From: Chitinophagaceae bacterium
Lineage (GTDB): Bacteria; Bacteroidota; Bacteroidia; Chitinophagales; Chitinophagaceae
NCBI GenBank assembly: GCA_024643655.1
Contig: JAHEMM010000022.1
Coordinates: 1-34,819, forward strand
Direction: 5' to 3'
DNA length: 34,819 nucleotides
Under the pieces are notes generated by a model, which saw only the letters and a program-made list of their open reading frames with translations, ran no database searches and was not told the DNA's origin. A program made the position numbers and the translations under genes. Positions 15,206 through 24,156 of the stretch are shown piece after piece. The stretch's first letter is position 1; each line of letters begins with the position of its first letter.

Positions 15206-16320
15206 GAACACTAAAGTTTTTATTACAAAAGGAATTTAGACAGATATTCAGGGACCCTTCAATTATTCGCCTCATTTTTATGATGCCTGTTATTCAGCTT
15301 TTAATTTTACCATGGGCTGCAGATTATGAGATTAAGAATATTAAATTAAGTGTAGTCGATAAAGATCATTCAGATTATTCCCGTCAATTGATTGCACAAG
15401 TTACTTCTACCGGGTATTTTCAATTAGCCGTTTATACCAATTCTTATCCGGAAGCATTGGAACAAGTAGAATCCGGAAATGCTGATTTGATTTTGGAAAT
15501 TCCTTCTTCCTTTGAAAAAGAATTAATAAAAGAAGATGAATCCACATTATTTCTGGCTATGAATGCTATTGATGGTGTAAAAGCTAACCTTGGTAGTGCT
15601 TATCTGCAAAGTATAATTCAGGATTTCAACAAAGAAGTTCGTATTGAGTGGATACAGTTTCCAAGATTTAGTCCGGAAACACAAATTGAAATCACTTCTT
15701 CTAATTGGTTCAATCCGTTGATGAATTATAAGTACTTTATGGTACCCGGTATACTGGTTATTCTTTTGACAATGATCGGAACAAATCTTTCATCAATAAA
15801 TATTGTAAGAGAAAAAGAAATTGGTACAATTGAACAGATTAATGTTACTCCGGTAAAAAAATTTCATTTCATATTAGGTAAACTATTGCCTTTCTGGTTA
15901 ATTGGTTTAGTAGTTCTTACTATCGGGCTTTTTATATCATGGGCAGCTTATGGAATTGTACCTGTTGGGAGTTTTATAACTATTTATGCATTTGCTGCAC
16001 TTTATTTATTTGCAGTGCTTGGGCTAGGATTGCTGATTTCAACTTATGCACAAACACAACAACAAGCAATGTTGCTCTCTTTTTTTATTATGATGGTTTT
16101 TATATTATTGGGAGGTTTATACACTTCAATCGATAGTATGCCTGATTGGGCAAAATGGGTTACCAGGTTTAATCCTGTTTCTTATTTTATTGAAGTAATG
16201 CGAATGGTCGTATTAAAAGGAAGTGGTTTAATAGATATTAAAAGGCATTTACTGATCATGTTTGGTTTTGCAGTTGTATTAAACAGTTGGGCAATCATTA
16301 ATTATCGAAAGAGAAGCTAG
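15202..16320 (+). CDS. ABC-2 type permease 2 (YbhR-like)
   Basis: This 372-residue paralogue of the preceding permease has the same topology: cytoplasmic LLQKEFRQIFRDPSIIR, helix 1 (LIFMMPVIQLLILPWA), a periplasmic domain, then five C-terminal helices. INIVREKEIGTIEQINVTPVKKFHFILGKLLPFW is the coupling region, and FILLGGLYTSIDSMPDWAKWVTRFNPVSYFIEVMR is the conserved final loop. Two related but non-identical permeases and two non-identical ATPases indicate a fully heteromeric ABC exporter. It is the last gene of the seven-gene cassette and is followed at once by a strong bidirectional terminator. Substrate is not predictable; related ybh exporters have been tied to drug and cation efflux. Confidence 0.93.
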   Translation: MRTLKFLLQKEFRQIFRDPSIIRLIFMMPVIQLLILPWAADYEIKNIKLSVVDKDHSDYSRQLIAQVTSTGYFQLAVYTNSYPEALEQVESGNADLILEIPSSFEKELIKEDESTLFLAMNAIDGVKANLGSAYLQSIIQDFNKEVRIEWIQFPRFSPETQIEITSSNWFNPLMNYKYFMVPGILVILLTMIGTNLSSINIVREKEIGTIEQINVTPVKKFHFILGKLLPFWLIGLVVLTIGLFISWAAYGIVPVGSFITIYAFAALYLFAVLGLGLLISTYAQTQQQAMLLSFFIMMVFILLGGLYTSIDSMPDWAKWVTRFNPVSYFIEVMRMVVLKGSGLIDIKRHLLIMFGFAVVLNSWAIINYRKRS

Positions 16321-16323
16321 CAT

Positions 16324-16363
16324 AAATAAAGGCAGACTGAAATATTTCAATCTGCCTTTATTT
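16324..16363. terminator. Bidirectional terminator between the efflux operon and glnN
   Basis: AAATAAAGGCAGA (16324-16336) pairs with TCTGCCTTTATTT (16351-16363). Past one C/A mismatch, the stem continues as TGAAA/TTTCA around a two-base loop. A/T-rich flanks on both sides allow it to terminate both converging transcripts. Confidence 0.9.
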
Positions 16364-16377
16364 AAAATTTCAATCTC

Positions 16378-18567
16378 TTATCTTAAAAACAATAACTCTC
16401 TGTATTTTGGTAAATGCCATTCATTATCATCTACCAGTAACTCCAGTTTGTCAACATGATATCTTACCTGATCAAAGAAGGAGTCTTTAACTGTGCTTTG
16501 ATAAGCAATTGCTTTTTCCCTAGTATCAATTAAGCTATTACATTTTTTTCTTGCTTGAATCATTTTTTCTACCAGGTCACTAGCCTTATTAATATGTTCA
16601 GAAATTTTTTCAAGGATTTGTTTTTGATTGCTAAAAGCTGAATCATTTAATCCTGCCGCTTTCAATCCTGAAATATTATTGGCTAATAAAGTCTGATATC
16701 GAATGGCTGATGGAAGAATATGGCTAGTTGCTAATTCACCCATTATCCGACTTTCAATCTGAACTTTTTTAATATATTTTTCCAACTCAATTTCATGCCT
16801 GGCTTCCAATTCACTATGAGAAAGAATATTATTATTCTCAAAAAGTTCTTTTGCCTTTTCAGTTATCATTGCGTCTAAAGCTAGTGGAGTGGTTTTAACA
16901 TTTGGTAACCCTCTTTTTGCAGCCTCATCTTCCCAAGACTGGCTGTATCCATCACCTTCAAACAATACTTTTTCACTATCAACGATGTATTGACGAATGA
17001 TATGCATAATTGCAATTTCCTTTTTCTCACCTTTTTCAATCAGGCCATCTACTTCTTTTTTGAATTTTTTCAATGTATCGGCCATGATAGTATTCAACAC
17101 TGTCATAGGGTTGGCACAATTCGCAGTAGAACCAACGGCACGGAATTCGAATTTATTTCCGGTGAATGCAAATGGAGAAGTGCGGTTTCGGTCAGTATTA
17201 TCCATCAATAATTCAGGTATGCTACGATGAATATCGATTTTCAACATACTTTCATCTGTCTCATCCATATTATCAGATACCCTTTCTTTCACATCCTGTA
17301 ATACTTTTGAAAGATACTGGCCAATAAACACGGAAATAATTGCAGGTGGTGCTTCATTGGCTCCAAGCCTGTGGTCGTTTGGTGCAGAAGCAATTGATGC
17401 TCTTAATATATCTGAATAATCATGTACCGCTTTTATTGTATTTACAAAAAAAGTAAGGAACATTAAGTTTGTCTTTGGCGTTTTTCCAGGAGCAAGAAGA
17501 TTTACTCCTGTATCAGTCGCCATACTCCAGTTATTATGCTTGCCACTTCCGTTGATGCCAGCAAATGGTTTCTCATGCAACAAGACTCTCAAGTTATGGC
17601 GGCGGGCAACTCTATCCATCACATCCATTAATAATGAATTGTGATCGACAGCTAAACTTACTTCTTCGAATATAGGAGCACACTCAAATTGTGAAGGTGC
17701 TACTTCATTATGTCTTGTTCGTAAAGGAATACCTAGTTTGTATGCTTCAGTTTCGAAGTCTCTCATATAAGCATAGGTTCTTTCAGGAATGGAACCGAAA
17801 TAATGATCTTCTAATTGCTGATTTTTTGCAGAAGAGTGTCCATAAACAGTTCTGCCTGTCATTACCAGGTCTGGTCTTGCGTTGAATAACGACTCATCTA
17901 TTACAAAATATTCCTGCTCCCAACCCAATGTAACATTGACCCTGTTTACATTTTTATCAAAATAGTTACAAACATCAACAGCAGCTTTATTTAATGCTTC
18001 AGTTGCTTTTAATAATGGTGCTTTGTAATCTAATGAATGGCCTGTATAAGAAACAAAGATGGTAGGAATGCACAATGTCTTACCATTTCCAATCTCCATA
18101 ATGAATGGTGGAGATGAAGGATCCCAGGCAGTATACCCTCTTGCTTCAAAAGTGGCTCTTAATCCGCCACTTGGAAATGAAGAAGCATCTGGCTCTTGTT
18201 GTACCAATGCATCGCCTTCAAATTGTTCAATAGGGGTGCCATCACTTTTTAAAGTAAAAAATGAATCATGTTTTTCCGCAGTTGTTCCAGTCAATGGTTG
18301 AAACCAGTGGGTAAAATGAGTAACGCCTTTACTTTCGGCCCATGCCCGAACACCGTTAGCTATTTGATTGGCCATTGCCCTGTCAATTTTCTGACTGGAT
18401 TTTGTAGACGATAGTAAACTTTTATAAGCTTCATCACTTAAAAATTCTCTTGCTGTTTTTAGTGTAAAAACATTGCTTCCGAAAACAGTAGTGATTTTAT
18501 CAGATCTTTCTACTCTTGCCCCTTCGTTGGTGGCTAAATTCTTTATTGCATTAAAACGTAATGACAT
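16378..18567 (-). CDS. glnN: Glutamine synthetase type III
   Basis: This enzyme makes glutamine from glutamate, ammonia and ATP. At 729 residues it is of the long dodecameric type III (GlnN) class common in Bacteroidota, not the roughly 470-residue type I. Visible parts are the type III N-terminal domain (VFGSNVFTLKTAREFLS), HFTHWFQPLTGTTAEKHDSF (84-103), GWEQEYF (215-221, metal-binding glutamates), TRHNEVAPSQFECAPIFEE (284-302), NGSGKHNNWS (339-348, catalytic-loop glycines and His) and NRTSPFAFTGNKFEFR, the ATP- and glutamate-binding arginine region. A long helical C-terminal extension follows. The 128 bases upstream contain no exact TAnnTTTG. No PII-family gene or other nitrogen regulator is nearby. 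Confidence 0.97.
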   Translation of the reverse strand: MSLRFNAIKNLATNEGARVERSDKITTVFGSNVFTLKTAREFLSDEAYKSLLSSTKSSQKIDRAMANQIANGVRAWAESKGVTHFTHWFQPLTGTTAEKHDSFFTLKSDGTPIEQFEGDALVQQEPDASSFPSGGLRATFEARGYTAWDPSSPPFIMEIGNGKTLCIPTIFVSYTGHSLDYKAPLLKATEALNKAAVDVCNYFDKNVNRVNVTLGWEQEYFVIDESLFNARPDLVMTGRTVYGHSSAKNQQLEDHYFGSIPERTYAYMRDFETEAYKLGIPLRTRHNEVAPSQFECAPIFEEVSLAVDHNSLLMDVMDRVARRHNLRVLLHEKPFAGINGSGKHNNWSMATDTGVNLLAPGKTPKTNLMFLTFFVNTIKAVHDYSDILRASIASAPNDHRLGANEAPPAIISVFIGQYLSKVLQDVKERVSDNMDETDESMLKIDIHRSIPELLMDNTDRNRTSPFAFTGNKFEFRAVGSTANCANPMTVLNTIMADTLKKFKKEVDGLIEKGEKKEIAIMHIIRQYIVDSEKVLFEGDGYSQSWEDEAAKRGLPNVKTTPLALDAMITEKAKELFENNNILSHSELEARHEIELEKYIKKVQIESRIMGELATSHILPSAIRYQTLLANNISGLKAAGLNDSAFSNQKQILEKISEHINKASDLVEKMIQARKKCNSLIDTREKAIAYQSTVKDSFFDQVRYHVDKLELLVDDNEWHLPKYRELLFLR

Positions 18568-18695
18568 TGTTTTTTAATTTTCAGCAAAACAATGAAATTT
18601 GGATAAATAAACCAATTATATTTAACGAAAGGGGATAAAATCGAACAAATTGGGAATAATTATTTAATTAATTACTTCTAATTTTAGTAAAAAGC

Positions 18696-20000
18696 CTATT
18701 TCTTATTATTATTTTTAATATTAATTTTATTTTTAATATTAAAAGATAAAACATCAGCCAACCGCTTCCAATCTATTTGTGCTACCATCGGAATTACCAA
18801 TAATGGAATAACAACACTTCTGTATCGTACAATTGCTCCAAGATTATTTACACTAAAGCCGATAGCCAGTAACAGTGAAAAAGAAAAAAATAAACAGAAA
18901 TAAACCAAATTTTTTGAACCGATACCATTTGTACGCCAAAAAAGAAAAAGCACAAATAGGATAAGTAAAGCTCCAATTTCCAAAGCTGCTGCAAGTGTTA
19001 GAATATGTCGAACATCACCCGGGTTAGGTCTTAATACTGATAAATTGATTGCTTGTGGTGTGTTTATTAAAAAACTGATAGCGTTCGGTTGCAATTTTTT
19101 TGTTGGGATAGTGGAATTGCCCCCTTTTATTTCAATAAATTCTTGTTGTTTATTGACTACTGCCTGAGGTAAATCTAATTGTGGACTAATATATCTTATT
19201 GTAAAAAAAAGAATTATATATAGTATATAAAACGATGCAAATATTTTAAGACCATATTTTGGCTTTCTATTAGCCACTAACCAGGCAATAATTGCTGGAA
19301 TAATAATAACAATAATAAAATTTCTTAATGCAAGTAAGAGTAAAAGCCCGATGAGAAAACTAACTAGTCTTCTTATTCCAAATTTCCTTTCTTTAGTCCC
19401 AAAATAAATTGCATAAATAACAAGACTTATACCTGTAAAAATCAAGCCTTCTTTATGCAACCCACTTGACCAGTATATAAATGACGGAATTAGAATTGAA
19501 GCAAGTAAAATGGTTAGTTTTTTACCTGGAAAAACATCTGTCATTACCCTATAAATTGCTAACGGTCCATACAACGTAATAAATGAATAGAAGATAATAT
19601 TGATATAATAATGACCAAAGCTTAAAATGTTAAAAACAGAAAGCACTTTTATGAATACGCTTCCTTTCAGATCATTCCAGTAAGAGTCACTTCCAGCAAA
19701 AAATCCACTCACACCAGTATTGTAAGGATCTATAAAAAGATTGGTGAAATAGTCATGCGGATTATTAAATAGCAAATGATACTCCTGAATACTTTCGAAA
19801 TGATAAGCCCAGGTATCCTGCATCTGTGCAAGTCCACCATAATAAATACCTATCCACCCATAAAAAATCCCAGCCATTATTTTTAATAGAAAAATGCTGA
19901 TAAGTTGGGCTTTACTCAAGCCTGTTTGGGTAAAAAATTTTATTTTGGTAATCAGCCAGGCAAAAATAATCAGCCAGGCTACAAATAATAAGTATTCCAA
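18696..20000 (-). CDS. Polytopic inner-membrane protein of unknown function
   Basis: This 434-residue protein has about 10-12 hydrophobic segments. After helix 2 there is a long aromatic and acidic loop (about residues 58-115: QMQDTWAYHFESIQEYHLLFNNPHDYF and onwards). A short motif SSGLHKEG precedes another helix. This arrangement, with polar loops holding Asp, His and Trp between hydrophobic segments, recalls glycan-handling membrane proteins such as Wzy/EpsG-type polymerases or GT-C enzymes. No diagnostic motif confirms that. The C-terminus is a repetitive Asn/Lys/Ile tail (FNIKNKINIKNNNKK) encoded by an 18-base-period DNA repeat. It lies upstream of glnN on the same strand, 128 bases away, and is divergent from purL. 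I cannot assign a function. Confidence 0.75.
   Translation of the reverse strand: MEYLLFVAWLIIFAWLITKIKFFTQTGLSKAQLISIFLLKIMAGIFYGWIGIYYGGLAQMQDTWAYHFESIQEYHLLFNNPHDYFTNLFIDPYNTGVSGFFAGSDSYWNDLKGSVFIKVLSVFNILSFGHYYINIIFYSFITLYGPLAIYRVMTDVFPGKKLTILLASILIPSFIYWSSGLHKEGLIFTGISLVIYAIYFGTKERKFGIRRLVSFLIGLLLLLALRNFIIVIIIPAIIAWLVANRKPKYGLKIFASFYILYIILFFTIRYISPQLDLPQAVVNKQQEFIEIKGGNSTIPTKKLQPNAISFLINTPQAINLSVLRPNPGDVRHILTLAAALEIGALLILFVLFLFWRTNGIGSKNLVYFCLFFSFSLLLAIGFSVNNLGAIVRYRSVVIPLLVIPMVAQIDWKRLADVLSFNIKNKINIKNNNKK
18711..18742. repeat. 14-base direct repeat at the 3' end of the membrane-protein gene
   Basis: ATTTTTAATATTAA occurs at 18711-18724 and again at 18729-18742, an 18-base (six-codon) period. 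On the minus strand it encodes the repeated NIKN units of the protein tail. It looks like slippage-prone AT-rich sequence. Confidence 0.7.
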
Positions 20001-20094
20001 AAGGTGAAGGTTTTATCGGCACAAAATAGCCATTATTGCTGTGATTGTCAGCACAAAGTTGACAAGTTCTGCTATAGCTGAAATTCAGTTCCAT

Positions 20095-20102
20095 TAAATT
20101 TG
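20095..20102 (+). promoter_or_regulatory. -7 promoter element (TAAATTTG) for purL
   Basis: This is an exact TAnnTTTG match 30 bases before the purL ATG, in the 132-base divergent gap. No -33 TTTG at ideal spacing was found; TTGACA at 20059-20064 is too far upstream. No purine riboswitch-like fold was recognised in the short leader. Confidence 0.5.
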
Positions 20103-20132
20103 CACCTTGAATCACTACTTAATTAATAATGC

Positions 20133-22364
20133 ATGGAAGTAACAGTAAAAACAGCCCAACAGCTACGATTAACAGAAGAAGAGTTTGAATTAATAAAGAA
20201 AAAACTAGGCAGAACTCCCAATTTTAATGAGTTATGTGCTTTTTCCGGTATGTGGAGTGAACATTGCAGTTACAAAAATTCTATCAAGTGGTTGAAGACA
20301 TTACCAAGAGAAGGGGGAAGAATGTTGGTAAAGGCCGGTGAAGAAAATGCAGGCTTGATGGATATTGGTGATGGCCTTGGTGTTGTTTTTAAAATTGAAT
20401 CACATAATCATCCATCTGCTATCGAACCTTTTCAAGGTGCGGCAACAGGGGTTGGTGGAATACATAGAGATATTTTTACAATGGGTGCAAGACCCATCGC
20501 TGCATTGAATTCTCTACGATTTGGAAAGTTGGAAGAAGATAAAACACAACATTTATTGGCAGGTGTAGTTCATGGAATCGGTCATTATGGAAATTGCTTT
20601 GGTGTACCTACTGTTGGTGGCGAAATATATTTTGATCAATGTTATCATACCAATCCACTGGTGAATGCAATGAGTGTGGGGATTGTAAAGAATGGAGAAA
20701 CTGTATCTGCGACAGCTTTGGGAAAAGGAAATCCAGTAATGTTTGTGGGAAGTGCAACGGGTAAAGATGGCATTGGTGGTGCTTCATTTGCCTCAGCTGA
20801 TATTACAGCCGAAAGTACACAGGAGCTACCAGCTGTGCAGGTTGGTGATCCATTTCAGGAAAAGAAATTATTAGAAGCATGTCTTGAAGTTATTCAAACC
20901 GGAGCTGTTGTTGGAATGCAGGATATGGGAGCCGCAGGAATTATTTGCTCCACTGCAGAAATGAGTGCAAAAGGTGAAGTAGGAATGAGAATTGATTTGG
21001 ATAAAGTTCCTACCCGTCAAAACAATATGAAGACCTGGGAATTGCTGTTAAGTGAAAGCCAGGAAAGAATGTTGCTGGTTGCAACAAAAGGAAGAGAGGA
21101 GGAAGTGATAAACGTATTTACCAAATGGGATCTTCCTTGTTCTGTAATTGGGGAAGTTACAGAAGATGGTCAACTGGATTTCTATATGAATGGAGAATTG
21201 GAAGCATCACTTCCAGCATACGAATTAGTTTTAGGTGGCGGTGCGCCACAATACGAAAGAGAATTTAAAGAACCTGCTTACTTAGCAGCCATAAAAGAGT
21301 TTGATCCATCAACAGTAAAAGTTCCAGATAATCTAAAAGCAGCTGCTGAAAAATTAATTCAGCTTCCATCTATTGCTTCCAAAAAATGGGTGTACAACCA
21401 GTATGATAGTATGGTGGGAACGAATAATACATCTACTAATGCGCCAACGGATGCAGCAATCGTAATTGTAAAAGGAACTACAAAAGCATTAGCTGTAACT
21501 ACTGATTGTAATAGCCGATATGTGTACGCTGATCCGTATAAAGGAACGATGATGGCAGTTAGTGAAGCAGCAAGAAATATTGTTTGTAGCGGAGGGTTGC
21601 CATTAGGTGTTACTAATTGTTTGAATTTTGGAAATCCTTACGATCCTGAAGTGTATTTTCAATTCGTACAGGCCATCAAAGGAATGGGAGAAGCTTGTCG
21701 CAAATTCGATACACCTGTTACTGGTGGTAATGTTAGTTTTTATAATCAGAATCCTGATGGTCCTGTTTATCCAACTCCAACAATAGGAATGGTAGGTTTA
21801 TTGGAGGATGTTGCAACTAAAATGACCTTGGATTTTAAATCAGAAGGTGACATTATTTATGTGCTGGGTGAAATTACCAATGATATCAATTCATCACAAT
21901 ATCTGAGTAAGCTTTGTAATGTTGACTATTCACCTGCTCCATACTTTGATTTGGAAAAAGAGTTCTTATTACAACAAAAGATTGCATCATTGATAAAGGA
22001 AAAACTGATATTATCAGCTCATGATATAAGCGAAGGCGGTTTGTTTGTCACATTATGTGAAAGTGGTTTTAACAGAGAACTTGGGTTTTCTATCTCGACT
22101 TCCAATAATATTAGAAAAGATGCTTCATTGTTTGGTGAAGGGCAAAGCCGTGTGGTTGTTTCAGTAGCTATGGAATATAGGGAGGCTTTTGAAGCTACAT
22201 TAAATAATTTCCCTTTTCAAAAAATAGGTGTTGTTACAAGTGGCGAAATTGTTGTTGATGGTGATTTTTGGGGTTCAATTGATTGGTGGAGTGAAAAATA
22301 TGATAATGCAATTGAAAATTATTTATTGAAAGAAGAAGCCGGTTCGGCATTAAGCTCAATTTAA
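20133..22364 (+). CDS. purL: Phosphoribosylformylglycinamidine synthase subunit PurL (small type)
   Basis: This enzyme converts formylglycinamide ribotide, ATP and glutamine-derived ammonia to formylglycinamidine ribotide in purine synthesis. At 743 residues it is the small PurL, which lacks the glutaminase domain and needs separate PurQ and PurS subunits; neither is encoded in this window. Motifs include FNELCAFSGMWSEHCSYKNS (active-site His), KIESHNHPSAIEPFQGAATGVGGIHRD (metal and substrate loop), GVVVGMQDMGAAG-type sequence, and MVGTNNTSTNAPTDAA with TPVTGGNVSFYNQNP in the second AIRS-like half. The stop codon overlaps the ATG of the following epimerase gene by one base, so the two are co-transcribed although their pathways are unrelated. 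Confidence 0.97.
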   Translation: MEVTVKTAQQLRLTEEEFELIKKKLGRTPNFNELCAFSGMWSEHCSYKNSIKWLKTLPREGGRMLVKAGEENAGLMDIGDGLGVVFKIESHNHPSAIEPFQGAATGVGGIHRDIFTMGARPIAALNSLRFGKLEEDKTQHLLAGVVHGIGHYGNCFGVPTVGGEIYFDQCYHTNPLVNAMSVGIVKNGETVSATALGKGNPVMFVGSATGKDGIGGASFASADITAESTQELPAVQVGDPFQEKKLLEACLEVIQTGAVVGMQDMGAAGIICSTAEMSAKGEVGMRIDLDKVPTRQNNMKTWELLLSESQERMLLVATKGREEEVINVFTKWDLPCSVIGEVTEDGQLDFYMNGELEASLPAYELVLGGGAPQYEREFKEPAYLAAIKEFDPSTVKVPDNLKAAAEKLIQLPSIASKKWVYNQYDSMVGTNNTSTNAPTDAAIVIVKGTTKALAVTTDCNSRYVYADPYKGTMMAVSEAARNIVCSGGLPLGVTNCLNFGNPYDPEVYFQFVQAIKGMGEACRKFDTPVTGGNVSFYNQNPDGPVYPTPTIGMVGLLEDVATKMTLDFKSEGDIIYVLGEITNDINSSQYLSKLCNVDYSPAPYFDLEKEFLLQQKIASLIKEKLILSAHDISEGGLFVTLCESGFNRELGFSISTSNNIRKDASLFGEGQSRVVVSVAMEYREAFEATLNNFPFQKIGVVTSGEIVVDGDFWGSIDWWSEKYDNAIENYLLKEEAGSALSSI

Positions 22365-23344
22365 TGGATACAAATAAAACGATATTACTAACTGGTGCTG
22401 CAGGATTTATAGGTAGTTATTTACTAGGTTATTTAAATAAACTGGGTTTTAATAATATTATTATTGTTGATGATTTTGGTGATGAGGACAAGTGGTTCAA
22501 TTTTGATGACAAACAGTTTATCGAAAAAGTTGAAAGAGATGTTTTATTTGAGTGGCTAAAAAATACAGATCAGAATATTGATTTTGTTTTTCATCTCGGT
22601 GCAAGAACAGATACTACTGAATTCGATTACAGTATTCATGAAAAATTAAATGTAGCATACTCCAAAAATATCTGGAACTATTGTGTCGATAAAAATATCC
22701 CATTAGTTTATGCTTCTTCAGCGGCTACCTATGGCAGTGGCGAATTAGGTTATAAAGATGATCATGACATCGTCAACAATCTGCAACCACTCAATCCATA
22801 CGGGGTGTCAAAAAACGAATTCGATAAATGGGCATTGGGACAGCCTGTTCAACCTGTTTTTTGGGCAGGTTTAAAATTCTTCAATGTTTATGGTCCTAAC
22901 GAGTATCATAAAGAAAGGATGGCCAGTATGATCTTTCATGGCTACAACCAGATTAAGAAAACAGGAGAAGTAAAATTATTCAAGTCGCATAAGCCGGAAT
23001 TTAACGATGGTGAACAGCTCCGTGATTTTGTTTATGTAGAAGATGTTGCAAAGGTTTGCAATTGGCTCATGCAGAATAATGTTGCTTCGGGATTATATAA
23101 TTTAGGAACAGGCAAAGCAAGAAGCTTTAAAGATCAGATCACTGCTATTTTTGCAACACTCAATAAAGAGCCAAATATTAAATACATTGATATGCCTGAA
23201 GATATTCGGGATAAATATCAATACTTTACTGAAGCAGATATGAGCAAATTAGTAACGGCTGGCTATACAAATAAATTTTATTCATTAGAAGAAGGTATTG
23301 CCGATTATGTAAAGCGTTTTTTAATAGAAAGTAATTACTACTAA
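22364..23344 (+). CDS. rfaD: ADP-L-glycero-D-manno-heptose 6-epimerase-like SDR
   Basis: This 326-residue extended short-chain dehydrogenase matches the RfaD/HldD epimerase that forms ADP-L-glycero-D-manno-heptose for lipopolysaccharide core. NAD(P) binding is shown by LLTGAAGFIGS (8-18). The catalytic residues are S118/S119 in YASSAATYG and Y146/K150 in NPYGVSK. RfaD-specific sequence includes VDDFGDEDKWFN, HLGARTDTTEFD, KFFNVYGPNEYHKERMASMIFHGYNQI and the FNDGEQLRDFVYVEDVA region. It overlaps purL by one base and ends before a hairpin terminator. Other heptose genes (hldE, gmhA, gmhB) are not in the window. It could act on a different nucleotide heptose, but the fit to RfaD is good. Confidence 0.93.
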   Translation: MDTNKTILLTGAAGFIGSYLLGYLNKLGFNNIIIVDDFGDEDKWFNFDDKQFIEKVERDVLFEWLKNTDQNIDFVFHLGARTDTTEFDYSIHEKLNVAYSKNIWNYCVDKNIPLVYASSAATYGSGELGYKDDHDIVNNLQPLNPYGVSKNEFDKWALGQPVQPVFWAGLKFFNVYGPNEYHKERMASMIFHGYNQIKKTGEVKLFKSHKPEFNDGEQLRDFVYVEDVAKVCNWLMQNNVASGLYNLGTGKARSFKDQITAIFATLNKEPNIKYIDMPEDIRDKYQYFTEADMSKLVTAGYTNKFYSLEEGIADYVKRFLIESNYY

Positions 23345-23387
23345 TTTTTCAATTCCCTTCTACCCACCTTCATAGTCAGTATCCAAC

Positions 23388-23420
23388 AAAAAAAGGAGCA
23401 ACTTTCGTTACTCCCTTTTT
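23388..23420. terminator. Bidirectional terminator between rfaD and the fasciclin gene
   Basis: GGAGCAAC (23395-23402) pairs with GTTACTCC (23407-23414) with one C/A mismatch around a TTTC loop. It is flanked by an A-tract on the left and a T-tract on the right, so it can serve both converging genes. Confidence 0.8.
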
Positions 23421-23445
23421 AATTATCACAAAAATGAAAAAATCA

Positions 23446-23991
23446 TTATTTGCCTGGCATCAAAACAGCATCAATTACATGAATAACGCCATTGCTTCCT
23501 TTAAGATCCGCAGCAGTTACATTTGCTCCGTTGATCATTACTTTGCCATCTTTAATAGATACAGTTAATTCTGCACCTTGTAAAGTTTTTACTTTCTGTC
23601 CATCAGTTAGATCAGCAGCCATTACGTTACCAGCTACTACATGATACGTCAAGATTGAAGTAAGGTCAGCTTTTTTCTCAGGAGTTAATAATGACTCGAC
23701 TGTTCCAGCTGGTAATGCAGCGAATGCAGCATTTGTTGGTGCAAAAATTGTAAAAGGGCCAGCGCCTTTCAAAGTTTCTACTAGACCTGCAGCAGTTACA
23801 GCACTTACTAAAGTAGTGTGATCAGTAGATCCGATCGCAATATCAACAACATCTTTAGGTGTTTCCATTTTTGGCTCCTCAACTGGAGTTGTTGTTTCTT
23901 CAGTAGTTTTCTTTTCATCATTGTTACAAGCTACAAAAATAGCTGACGATAATACAACTGCAGTTAGCAGTTTAAAAAAATTCTTTTTCAT
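23446..23991 (-). CDS. Fasciclin (FAS1) domain lipoprotein
   Basis: This 181-residue protein has a lipoprotein signal peptide ending IFVAC (Cys 22), a Thr/Glu/Pro-rich linker ([20 protein letters not shown]) and a single FAS1 domain (about 48-179). The domain shows the H1 box [17 protein letters not shown], the central YH motif in ILTYHVV, and the H2 box [16 protein letters not shown]1 domains mediate adhesion or ligand binding at the cell surface. In Bacteroidota they are often single-domain lipoproteins of unknown partner. The gene stands alone, converging with rfaD across a bidirectional terminator and divergent from proC. It is expected to be outer-membrane or surface anchored. Confidence 0.95.
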   Translation of the reverse strand: MKKNFFKLLTAVVLSSAIFVACNNDEKKTTEETTTPVEEPKMETPKDVVDIAIGSTDHTTLVSAVTAAGLVETLKGAGPFTIFAPTNAAFAALPAGTVESLLTPEKKADLTSILTYHVVAGNVMAADLTDGQKVKTLQGAELTVSIKDGKVMINGANVTAADLKGSNGVIHVIDAVLMPGK

Positions 23992-24156
23992 ATTTGTTTA
24001 TTTATTTAGGGTAATAACATTGGGGCTTATTAAAAGTTCATTATTTTTCTATTTTGTTTTTTGAAATTTATTTTGTTGAGAGAATCAATTTGGTTTAGTA
24101 TAAAATTTTAAACAAAATGAAGAATGATTGCTGCTTATCTTTACAAAAAAACTTAA

